Assembly (NCBI GenBank): GCA_028711205.1
Contig: JAQTSP010000060.1
Span: 1-11,856 of the forward strand
Source: Eubacteriales bacterium
GTDB taxonomy: Bacteria > Bacillota > Clostridia > Christensenellales > SZUA-584
DNA: 11,856 nucleotides
Direction of reading: 5' to 3'
Shown here: positions 5,578 to 11,856 of the stretch, piece by piece
How the letters are laid out: each line of letters opens with the position of its first letter
Position numbering within the stretch: position 1 is the first letter of the stretch
Made by a program: the position numbers and the translations under genes
The notes under the pieces: model-generated
Seen by the model: only the letters and a program-made list of their open reading frames with translations
The model's database searches: none
What the model was told of the DNA's origin: nothing

Positions 5578-7071
5578 TTGGCTGATAATTTCTTATTGAG
5601 TATGACAGGAATTTCAAAACATTTTGGTGGTGTACAGGCTCTTGAAAACGTTGATTTTGAAGTTAATAAAAGTGAGATCGTTTCAGTTGTTGGGGAAAAT
5701 GGCGCTGGGAAATCCACCTTGATGAAAGTTCTTTTAGGTATCAATCACCCTGATACCGGGGAAATTGTATTTAAAGGAGATGTGGTAAAAATTTCGGCGC
5801 CTCAAATTGCATTAGATATGGGGATTGCCATGATACACCAGGAAATCAGCTTAATACCAGATCGAACGATTGCAGAAAATATTTGGTTAGGCAGAGAACC
5901 GATGTCATTTGGCTTTATTAATTGGAAGAAGTTATATGAAAATACAGAATTTTTATTTGAGAAAATGAAAATAAAACTCAATCCGAAAACGATAGTAAGA
6001 AATTTAAATGTTGCACAAATGCAAATGGTTGAAATCGTACGCGCTATTTCATATAATTCAAAAATTATCATCATGGATGAACCCACGTCGGCTTTAACAG
6101 ATGTTGAGGTAAAGCAGTTATTTGGTTATATAAGAGATTTGAAAAATAAGGGTGTATCTATTATCTATATTACCCATAAACTTGAAGAGGTTTTTGAGAT
6201 TGCGGAAAGAGTAGTCATATTAAGAGATGGTAAACGTGTGGGATCAAGTGTTATAAAAGAAATCACAAAAGAGAGATTAATATCCCTTATGGTTGGCAGA
6301 GAATTAAAAAACATTTTTCCTAAAGAATTTTTTCCCATAGGAGAAGTTGTTTTAGAAGCAAAAAACCTTACACGACACAATGTGTTTAAAAACATTAGTT
6401 TTAGCGTAAAAAGCGGGGAGATATTAGGGATTGCGGGCTTGATGGGAGCTGGCCGTACTGAGGTAATGAGAGCTTTATTCGCGGTTGATAAACTTGACGA
6501 TGGAGAAATCTTATTAAACGGAAAAAAAGTTCATTTTAATACACCTAAGCAAGCAATAAAAAAAGGCTTCGGTATGGTCATGGAGGATAGAAAGAAATTC
6601 GGCCTTGTGTCATGCCGTTCACTCATGGAAAATATTTCTTTGGCGAACTATAGCCGATATAACAAGGGGCCGTTCATCAAACGAAAAACTGAAGTAAAAT
6701 TATGTAAAGATATGATCGAAAAAGTTTCAATAAAAGCGTACTCCTATAAACAAAGAGCGGATTCGCTTTCAGGCGGTAACCAACAGAAGGTTGTCGTTGC
6801 GAAATGGTTGATGACGCAGCCAAAAGTTATGATACTGGATGAACCTACAAGGGGTATTGATGTTGGTGCCAAACGTGAAATATTTAGAATTATGACACAG
6901 CTAGCAAAAATGGGGATGGCGATAATTATGATATCGTCTGAATTGCCGGAAATACTTGGTATGAGTGATCGGATTATTGTTATGCGTGAGGGAGAACTAT
7001 GCGGCGAAATAGATAGAAAAAACGCAACGCAGGAATCAGTTATGACACTAGCTTTTGGAGGAAAAAATTGA
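5578..7071 (+). CDS. RbsA-type sugar ABC transporter ATP-binding protein
   Basis: This 497-residue tandem ABC ATPase energises a monosaccharide-type importer from the cytoplasmic side. Domain 1 has Walker A GENGAGKST (39-47), signature region LNVAQMQ (143-149), Walker B IIIMDEPTSALT (163-174) and His200. Domain 2 has GLMGAGRTE (287-295), with Arg in place of Lys as is usual in this family, then EDRK (336-339), LSGGNQQK (397-404) and VMILDEPTRGID (417-428). All match the RbsA/MglA pattern, and the length is normal. The TTG start is chosen because AAAGGA (5562-5567) lies 10 bases upstream; the ATG at 5602 has no ribosome site. The stop TGA shares one base with the permease ATG (TGATG), so the two are coupled. 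The first 25 bases, apart from the initial T, are duplicated 84 bases upstream. The transported solute is unknown. Confidence 0.95.
   Translation: MADNFLLSMTGISKHFGGVQALENVDFEVNKSEIVSVVGENGAGKSTLMKVLLGINHPDTGEIVFKGDVVKISAPQIALDMGIAMIHQEISLIPDRTIAENIWLGREPMSFGFINWKKLYENTEFLFEKMKIKLNPKTIVRNLNVAQMQMVEIVRAISYNSKIIIMDEPTSALTDVEVKQLFGYIRDLKNKGVSIIYITHKLEEVFEIAERVVILRDGKRVGSSVIKEITKERLISLMVGRELKNIFPKEFFPIGEVVLEAKNLTRHNVFKNISFSVKSGEILGIAGLMGAGRTEVMRALFAVDKLDDGEILLNGKKVHFNTPKQAIKKGFGMVMEDRKKFGLVSCRSLMENISLANYSRYNKGPFIKRKTEVKLCKDMIEKVSIKAYSYKQRADSLSGGNQQKVVVAKWLMTQPKVMILDEPTRGIDVGAKREIFRIMTQLAKMGMAIIMISSELPEILGMSDRIIVMREGELCGEIDRKNATQESVMTLAFGGKN
5579..5603 (+). repeat. 25-bp direct repeat, downstream copy at the ATPase start
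   Basis: This copy overlaps the first codons of the ATPase gene (ADNFLLSM) and is identical to 5495-5519. Retention of exact identity in a region otherwise full of drift suggests a recent duplication or a recombination junction. Confidence 0.9.
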
Positions 7072-8069
7072 TGAATAATAGAGAAAATAAAGAAATAGTC
7101 GGTAATGAAAATTATATGAGAAAATTAAGTGATAGTATAAAAAATAATTTTAAGCAATACGTGGTGCTATTTATACTCATTTTAATGGTTGTTGTTTTGT
7201 CTATTGTGAAGCCCATATTTTTAAACACTGAGAATGTTGCCAATGTTATGCGGCAAGTATCGATCAATATGGTGCTGGCAATGGGAATGACTTTTGTTAT
7301 ACTAACCGGCGGGATTGATCTTTCTGTTGGCGCAATTGTTGCTACTGCAGGTATTATTTGCGGCGGTGCTATGAAGATGGGAATGACCATTCCGACTGCA
7401 ATAATTTTAGGCATATTAACAGGCGTTATTTTTGGTGCTATTAACGGGATTGTGATTGTCGGATTTAAACTGCCACCATTTATCATGACAATGGCAATGA
7501 TGCAGATGGCAAGGGGCGTTGGTTATTTATTGACGAATGGGAATCCGATTACGACCTTTCCGGATGCATTTATTGAGATATCAAAGGGAGGCATTGGAGG
7601 GATCATTTATTATCCTATATTAATAATGACAGGCGTCGCAATAATATCAAGTGTATTGTTAAATTTAACAAAATGGGGAAGGTATATCTATGCAGTCGGG
7701 GGAAATGTAGAAGCTGCAAGAGTGTCTGGAATCAATATTAATCTTGTTACCAGTTTAGTTTATACATACAGTGGATTAATGTCGGGAATTGCCGCAGTGC
7801 TTCTTGTATCCCGCGTTAATGCAGCTCAACCGCAGGCCGGTGTTTCCTATGAATTGGATGCAATTGCCGCAGCCATCATTGGAGGTACGAGTTTTAGCGG
7901 AGGGATAGGGAAAATATTCGGAACGGTTCTAGGTGTTTTCTTGGTCGGTATTATCAATAACGGCCTCAATCTCCTGGGTATTAACATTTATTGGCAGATG
8001 ATAGCAAAAGGGTTTGTAATTATGCTGGCAGTGATTATAGATACAATGACTAATAAAAAAGAACAATGA
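7071..8069 (+). CDS. RbsC-type sugar ABC transporter permease
   Basis: This 332-residue integral membrane protein forms the channel of the importer (BPD_transp_2 family, usually a homodimer). A basic, Asn/Lys-rich N-terminus of about 25 residues is followed by eight to ten hydrophobic segments. Family motifs are GGIDLSVGA, then KLPPFIMTMAMMQMARGVGY, GGNVEAARVSGI, and near the end YELDAIAAAIIGGTSFSGG followed by NGLNLLGI. The ATG at 7071 has GGAGG (7057-7061) 9 bases upstream; the TTG three bases earlier is less likely. The gene overlaps the ATPase stop by one base, the usual tight coupling in RbsA-RbsC pairs. Family is secure; substrate is not readable from the membrane segments. Confidence 0.95.
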   Translation: MNNRENKEIVGNENYMRKLSDSIKNNFKQYVVLFILILMVVVLSIVKPIFLNTENVANVMRQVSINMVLAMGMTFVILTGGIDLSVGAIVATAGIICGGAMKMGMTIPTAIILGILTGVIFGAINGIVIVGFKLPPFIMTMAMMQMARGVGYLLTNGNPITTFPDAFIEISKGGIGGIIYYPILIMTGVAIISSVLLNLTKWGRYIYAVGGNVEAARVSGININLVTSLVYTYSGLMSGIAAVLLVSRVNAAQPQAGVSYELDAIAAAIIGGTSFSGGIGKIFGTVLGVFLVGIINNGLNLLGINIYWQMIAKGFVIMLAVIIDTMTNKKEQ

Positions 8070-8102
8070 TTATTAAATAAAATCTCACTTAAAACTAATT
8101 GT

Positions 8103-8176
8103 ACAAGATGTATTCGTGTAAGGGCATAAGCCTATACATGTAATATAAGAATATCTTGTGGTATAGCAAGATATTT
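8103..8176 (+). promoter_or_regulatory. Alternative RNA hairpins between permease and binding-protein genes
   Basis: Three related segments lie in the 136-base gap: ACAAGAT (8103-8109), ATCTTGT (8153-8159) and CAAGATATT (8167-8175). The first two pair to close a larger hairpin, extended by ATTC/GAAT, TGTA/TACA and GGC-ATAA-GCC inside. The second can instead pair with the third, giving a perfect 9-bp stem (8150-8158 with 8167-8175, 8-base loop). The two folds exclude each other. No T-run follows, so a plain terminator is unlikely; roles in mRNA processing, stability or start-site access for the binding-protein gene are possible. Confidence 0.45.
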
Positions 8177-8205
8177 GCAAAAAAATTATTATTAAGGAGA
8201 AAAAA

Positions 8206-9192
8206 ATGAAGAAAATAGTTGCATTAATTATGGGGATTTTGCTTGCTGTGGTGTTTTTTGGAGGTTGTCAAACTGATACTACAAGCGGCGAATCAGACAC
8301 TCAAAATGAGTCTGCTGACTCTGAAGGTACTAAGTATTTAATAGGTTTTGCAAAAGGAACAGATACCCCGTGGATGGCGATACTTGAAGCTGCACTTGTT
8401 GCAAAGGCTGATGAACTGGGTGTTGAGTTAATATTGACAAGTGCGGGAAGTCATGCAGACAAACAGATTAGCGATGTGGAATCATTGTTAACGCAAAATG
8501 TGGATGCAATCATTATGAATCCAATTGACAGGGAGGCATGCGGTGTTATTGTTGATACGATTAAGGAAAAAGGCATACCGTTAGTGGAAGTCAATACATT
8601 TACAACAAACGAAAACTATGACGTATATGTTGGTTCACCGGAGGAACAAGCAGGCAATTTGCAAGCGCAATGGCTGATAAATAATATTGGGGCAACAGGC
8701 AACCTATGCATACTTTATGGGGAAATGGGTTCTTCAGGACAAATCGGAAGAGAGGCGGGGCTTCTTGAAGGCCTTGGTATAACTGTAGATTCAGAGGATA
8801 CAGATAAGTGGATAGTATTGGCTGCCCAAACTGCGAACTGGGTTCGCGCAGATGCGAAAAGAATTGCCGAAGATTGGTTAATGGCTTACGGTGATCAAAT
8901 TGATGCGATATGCGCGCAGGATGATGAAATGGCAATGGGTGCGCTCCAGGCTGTACAAGAAAAGAATTTAGAAGATAAGATCAAGGTGCTTGGAATTGAT
9001 GGAATGCAAGAATCGGTAATATCTGTCGGCGAAGGTGGACAGGCAATGACTGCTTTGCAGGATGCAGTGGCACAGGGAGAGACGGCTATAGAAGTAGCTG
9101 TAAAACTGTTAAATGGAGAAGAAGTGGATAAAGTCGTTGATATACCTTTTGTAGAAATTAATGAAACAAATTATGAGGACTTCTTGGAGTAA
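8206..9192 (+). CDS. Sugar-type ABC transporter substrate-binding lipoprotein
   Basis: This 328-residue protein begins with a lipoprotein signal (MKK, hydrophobic core, lipobox Gly-Gly-Cys-Gln with Cys21) and a Ser/Asp/Glu-rich linker to about residue 41. The rest is a type I periplasmic-binding fold of the ribose/galactose class (Peripla_BP_4). It starts YLIGFAKGTDTPWM, with DAIIMNP near 100-106, DAICAQDDEMAMGAL in the second lobe, then VLGIDG and TALQDAVAQGE near the end, where ligand-contacting residues usually lie. It is tethered outside the membrane and would hand solute to the RbsC-type permease. AAGGAG (8194-8199) lies 6 bases before the ATG. It ends the transporter operon, before a strong hairpin. 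The ligand is probably a sugar, polyol or nucleoside-like solute; I cannot name it. Confidence 0.94.
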   Translation: MKKIVALIMGILLAVVFFGGCQTDTTSGESDTQNESADSEGTKYLIGFAKGTDTPWMAILEAALVAKADELGVELILTSAGSHADKQISDVESLLTQNVDAIIMNPIDREACGVIVDTIKEKGIPLVEVNTFTTNENYDVYVGSPEEQAGNLQAQWLINNIGATGNLCILYGEMGSSGQIGREAGLLEGLGITVDSEDTDKWIVLAAQTANWVRADAKRIAEDWLMAYGDQIDAICAQDDEMAMGALQAVQEKNLEDKIKVLGIDGMQESVISVGEGGQAMTALQDAVAQGETAIEVAVKLLNGEEVDKVVDIPFVEINETNYEDFLE

Positions 9193-9260
9193 AATAGAAA
9201 TTTGGTCAAAGGCTGAATAAGAATAAGAGTCAATAAGTTAAAAAATTGTTTAAGCGGATG

Positions 9261-9292
9261 AAGCAACGAAACATGAATATGTTTCGTTGCTT
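9261..9292 (+). terminator. Strong 14-bp hairpin after the binding-protein gene
   Basis: AAGCAACGAAACAT (9261-9274) and ATGTTTCGTTGCTT (9279-9292) form a perfect 14-bp stem with loop GAAT. It lies 68 bases after the stop of the last transporter gene. Only TTGGATTT follows, so the T-tract is poor. It is a likely transcript end or 3' stabilising hairpin of the operon. Confidence 0.6.
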
Positions 9293-9298
9293 GGATTT

Positions 9299-9566
9299 CC
9301 GGGGCCCCCGGCGACGCGTAGCGTTATCGAGATGGTCACCCAAAAAATTTGAACAAAGTATTTTGCGGTAAGGCGTCGGGAATTAGGGCAATAAGATTGA
9401 CACGCAGTCTGCCGCCGTGAATTTTACAGACACAAAGGACGTCTGCAAAGGTAAAAGCCTATCACGGCAGCACTCCAAGTGAACCTGCGGCCAAAAGTCT
9501 CTTCCTGAGAGAAAAAAGGAACCCTTAATAGTAGGTAAGTATTGCGATGAGGGCTGTATCAGCCTT
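9299..9566 (+). other. Dense nested inverted repeats without a gene, candidate structured RNA or element relic
   Basis: The gap 9193-9651 has no supported gene. Within it lie the palindrome CCGGGG-C-CCCCGG (9299-9311) and a nested set: CGCAG (9403-9407) with CTGCG (9485-9489), GCCGTGA (9414-9420) with TCACGGC (9462-9468), TTTTAC (9422-9427) with GTAAAA (9451-9456), AGAC (9428-9431) with GTCT (9441-9444), and CACT/AGTG (9471-9481). A further hairpin is GGCTG-TAT-CAGCC (9552-9564). The composition is richer in GC than the transporter operon. This could be a folded non-coding RNA, a leader of the dehydrogenase gene, or the end of a mobile element. It matches no riboswitch class I could recall. 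Confidence 0.35.
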
Positions 9567-9651
9567 AAAATGGTCAGAAGGCACCGGGTGAATTATAAAT
9601 AAAACAATAGTTTTTAAGAAACCGAAATACATCATGTGAGGAAATAAAATT

Positions 9652-10509
9652 ATGGTATATCCAGTTAAGCCGCCCTTTGCGTTGAGGGCGATAGAGGAAG
9701 GTTTAAAAGATAAGGTTGTTATCATAACCGGCGGGACATCCGGTATTGGTAAAGCGTGCGTGGATGTGTTTGCGTTCTGTGGATCAAAGGTCATTATTGT
9801 CGGGAGGAATGCAGAAGCCGGCCAGGCAATTGAAAAGGAAGTCACAAAAAAATATGCTGGCGAATGTAAATTCATCAAATGCGATGTTAGCAATGAAAAC
9901 GAGGTCATTTCGCTGATCAATGCGGCTGTTGATATTTTCAAAGGTATTGATGTCGTGGTGAACTGTGCAGGATATTTCCCTGACCAGGTACCGGTAGACC
10001 AAGTCTCTGTTCAGGATTTCAAGGATATCCTTCAAACCAATGTGGTTGGATTATTTGCTGTTTGCAAATACGTTCTGCCGTATTTACGGACATCCAAAGG
10101 CAATATCGTCAATATTGGCAGCTCGATCGCAACCATTGGCGATGAAGGCGCAACGACATACTGCGCGACCAAAGGTGCGGTGGAGTCTTTTTCGAAGACG
10201 CTTGCGATCGACGAAGCCAGAAACGGTGTGCGTGTCAATGAGATAAAACCCGGGAATATCTGTAATGAAATGTTTGCACGGTATGCCAACCAACGCTCGG
10301 ATGCGGATGAGTTTTTGGAATACAACAATAAACTGCAATGGATGAGCCGCGGCGGCGCATCGCAGGAAGTGGCGACAGCCGTTGCCTTTCTTGCAAGCGA
10401 ATGGGCAAGCTTCATTACCGGGGCATCGCTGATGGTGACCGGTGGATATGACTTTGGTGAGGGCATCAAGCAGCCGATCTTCAATTGGGATACGCAGGTA
10501 AAAAAATAG
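9652..10509 (+). CDS. Short-chain dehydrogenase/reductase (SDR)
   Basis: This 285-residue classical SDR is an NAD(P)-dependent oxidoreductase acting on an alcohol or carbonyl group in the cytoplasm. The cofactor motif TGGTSGIG is at 26-33, and NCAG at 104-107 stabilises the central sheet. The catalytic set is Asn130, Ser157, Tyr170 and Lys174 in YCATK. The residue after strand 2 is in GRN (51-53), a pattern more often seen with NADP than with NAD, though that is weak evidence. A 20-residue N-terminal extension precedes the Rossmann fold. TGAGGA (9637-9642) lies 9 bases before the ATG. The sugar transporter upstream makes a sugar or polyol substrate plausible, but it is separated by a hairpin and a structured gap, so co-transcription is doubtful. 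Substrate unknown. Confidence 0.92.
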   Translation: MVYPVKPPFALRAIEEGLKDKVVIITGGTSGIGKACVDVFAFCGSKVIIVGRNAEAGQAIEKEVTKKYAGECKFIKCDVSNENEVISLINAAVDIFKGIDVVVNCAGYFPDQVPVDQVSVQDFKDILQTNVVGLFAVCKYVLPYLRTSKGNIVNIGSSIATIGDEGATTYCATKGAVESFSKTLAIDEARNGVRVNEIKPGNICNEMFARYANQRSDADEFLEYNNKLQWMSRGGASQEVATAVAFLASEWASFITGASLMVTGGYDFGEGIKQPIFNWDTQVKK

Positions 10510-10673
10510 CATATCAGGGTAAAAAAGATCGAGAGCAATAATTATTTAATACTAGCGATTATTGATTTGCCTCGGGTGGATTATCGAGTATTTTTGTTTG
10601 AATTTGGTGTTTGTAGATTCATGGATACGGTGATCTGCCCGACGGCTATTTTTAAAGTGATTAAGAGGATAAT
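10510..10673 (+). other. Spacer between the two dehydrogenase genes
   Basis: These 164 bases hold no gene. An inverted repeat CAATAAT (10536-10542) / ATTATTG (10558-10564) with a 15-base loop lies shortly after the SDR stop but has no T-run. The ribosome site AAGAGGA (10663-10669) for the next gene is clear. No confident promoter is seen, so read-through from the SDR gene is possible. Confidence 0.3.
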
Positions 10674-11822
10674 ATGTCTGATTTATGTATAAAAATCAAC
10701 TTAAGGCAATTTGAAATTGACGGCGAAGCAATTGTCGTTATCGACCGCCACCAGCCGGGGCAGCCGGCATTTGGCCGCATCAGTATCGATTCAGCCATAT
10801 CTGAAGACGAAATATGTGCCATGGCAAAAAACATGTCGTTTAAGTGTATTTCAATGGGGCTGCCTTTTAGCGGCGCGCATGCTGGTATAAAACTACTCAA
10901 TTTTGATGATAGTGAAAAAGCCATGTACATGCTGGGCAGAGAATTAGCAAAAATGGATATTTTACCGGATATGTGGTGCGCTTTGCCCGGATTTCATATC
11001 AGCAGCCCGGCGATGGAAGCGTTTGTTGCGGGTTGCGCCGAAATCAAAGGATGGGACATCGCCAGATTGGCGGTGACAGGGAAGAATGTCAGCCGTTATT
11101 GCACGTATAATGCCTATGGCGCCGTATATTGTATTGAAGAGGCTATGATGCATTTTAATGCAAATAAAAAAATGGAGGCTATAACAGCAATTGTAGAAGG
11201 TGTGGACGACCAGGGCGGCAGCATGATTCGCCTTCTTATCGAAAAGGGAGTCACGATTTTGGGGATGAGTGATCGTACTGGCGCGCTATATGCGAATAAA
11301 GGCATCGACGGTGATATTATGAGGCAGGTGATGTTTGGAAATAAGAAGATAAATGAATTGTATGAGCAATTAAAAGATATGGAAGTATTCAGCGGCCCGG
11401 AGGGTTTGCTTGACAAAGGTGCAGATATACTGGTTTTGACAGATAGGATGTGCATTAAACAAACAGATATTGAGTATTTAAAAGCGGATATCATATGTGA
11501 ATGTACAAATAATAACCATATCAGGCCAGAAATTAAAGAAGCCATCAATGAAAAAGGTATATTTATTATTCCGGAAACAATCATTAACACGGGCGATATT
11601 CTATCCGGTTACCAGGATTGGCTAATGGATAAGAAGAATGATATGATGTCTTTTAGAGAAAAAGATGAACGCATAAAAAGATTTATTAAATTTGTTTTAT
11701 ACAGGAATATTGCAAAGTTATGTAAAAGGCACATAAAGGATAGCGGCGCAGGGCTGCATCAAAACGCTTTTATCGAGAATAAGGGTATGCATGATCATCA
11801 AAACGAAAAAGCGTGCAATTAA
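10674..11822 (+). CDS. Glu/Leu/Phe/Val dehydrogenase-like protein with altered active site
   Basis: This 382-residue protein aligns by motif with amino-acid dehydrogenases of the ELFV family, which deaminate an L-amino acid with NAD(P). The dimerisation/substrate domain is about 5-130 and the Rossmann domain about 165-320, with the late match IPETIINTGDILSGYQDW (299-316) to the usual PD-N-GG-SY-EW block. Key positions have changed. The first lysine of the pair is kept (Lys57), but 12 residues on, where GGGK or GGAK carries the catalytic Lys, the protein reads SGAH with His69. The GxGxxG motif reads GVDDQG (176-181), and NAGG reads NTGD. Asp99 fits the second catalytic position. The frame is uninterrupted, the ribosome site is good (AAGAGGA), and the length is near normal, so this is either a changed enzyme or a non-catalytic relative. 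Function unknown. Confidence 0.82.
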   Translation: MSDLCIKINLRQFEIDGEAIVVIDRHQPGQPAFGRISIDSAISEDEICAMAKNMSFKCISMGLPFSGAHAGIKLLNFDDSEKAMYMLGRELAKMDILPDMWCALPGFHISSPAMEAFVAGCAEIKGWDIARLAVTGKNVSRYCTYNAYGAVYCIEEAMMHFNANKKMEAITAIVEGVDDQGGSMIRLLIEKGVTILGMSDRTGALYANKGIDGDIMRQVMFGNKKINELYEQLKDMEVFSGPEGLLDKGADILVLTDRMCIKQTDIEYLKADIICECTNNNHIRPEIKEAINEKGIFIIPETIINTGDILSGYQDWLMDKKNDMMSFREKDERIKRFIKFVLYRNIAKLCKRHIKDSGAGLHQNAFIENKGMHDHQNEKACN

Positions 11823-11856
11823 GTCAATGCCCGCTCATTGTGAAATCTTAAGTATG

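Noticed and set aside
9299..9470. Reverse-strand open frame across the structured region
   Set aside because: It reads through several palindromes, has no start with a ribosome site, and shows no known domain; more likely a by-product of structured DNA.
9498..9530. CTGAGAG near 9505 as a TPP riboswitch mark
   Set aside because: The other conserved TPP blocks are missing, and the gene downstream is not a thiamine gene.
5543..10532. Shared 11-mer AAAAAGATCGA at 5543-5553 and 10522-10532 as a common operator
   Set aside because: It is short, low in complexity, palindromic only at the first site, and lies after a gene at the second, so chance is likely.
1..11856. CRISPR arrays, tRNA or rRNA genes, intact transposases
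   Set aside because: No regularly spaced repeats, cloverleaf with CCA-end context, rRNA segments or transposase motifs were seen on either strand.

Overview
The window looks like a chromosomal segment of a low-to-mid GC member of the Bacillota, most likely a clostridial anaerobe. The pointers are strong purine-rich Shine-Dalgarno (SD) sites, TTG starts, Gram-positive type lipoprotein signals, a consensus sigma-A promoter, and the types of transporter and regulator present. This is inference from style and families; no rRNA or marker gene is present.

Left block (1-2350, visibly GC-richer): three tightly packed forward genes. The first is a 5'-truncated SGNH-type hydrolase/acyltransferase-like protein. 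A small lipoprotein gene follows, overlapping it by ATGA, and then an aspartate/glutamate racemase family enzyme. A hairpin-rich stretch with seven T follows the racemase stop.

Middle block (about 2350-9260, AT-rich): an import locus for a sugar or sugar-like solute. It starts with a DeoR-family repressor and, nine bases later, a divergent RbsA-like double-ATPase ABC protein. Then come about 800 bases with no convincing gene: first a possible relic, then a textbook TTGACA-N17-TATAAT promoter, then an unusual leader of about 470 nt. That leader holds an SD-preceded 17-codon ORF, a hairpin pair containing a T-box-like motif, a decayed-looking reading frame, and an exact 25-bp copy of the start of the next gene. 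After it comes a complete ABC importer: a canonical RbsA-type ATPase, an RbsC-type permease, and, beyond a 136-nt spacer that can fold in two exclusive ways, a substrate-binding lipoprotein. A perfect 14-bp hairpin closes the block.

Right block (9293-11856, intermediate GC): about 360 bases of nested inverted repeats without a gene, then a short-chain dehydrogenase, then a Glu/Leu/Phe/Val dehydrogenase-like protein. In the latter the catalytic lysine position reads His and the dinucleotide-binding glycine motif is broken, although the frame is intact.

Working model (inference): the DeoR-type protein responds to a phosphorylated intermediate and controls uptake of a sugar or polyol through the second ABC system, and the SDR may oxidise it. 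The solute cannot be read from the sequence. The first ATPase has no permease of its own here and may be a leftover paralogue. The points most worth a second look are the long leader and its 25-bp duplication, the alternative hairpins before the binding protein, the structured region at 9299-9566, and the altered active site of the last gene.
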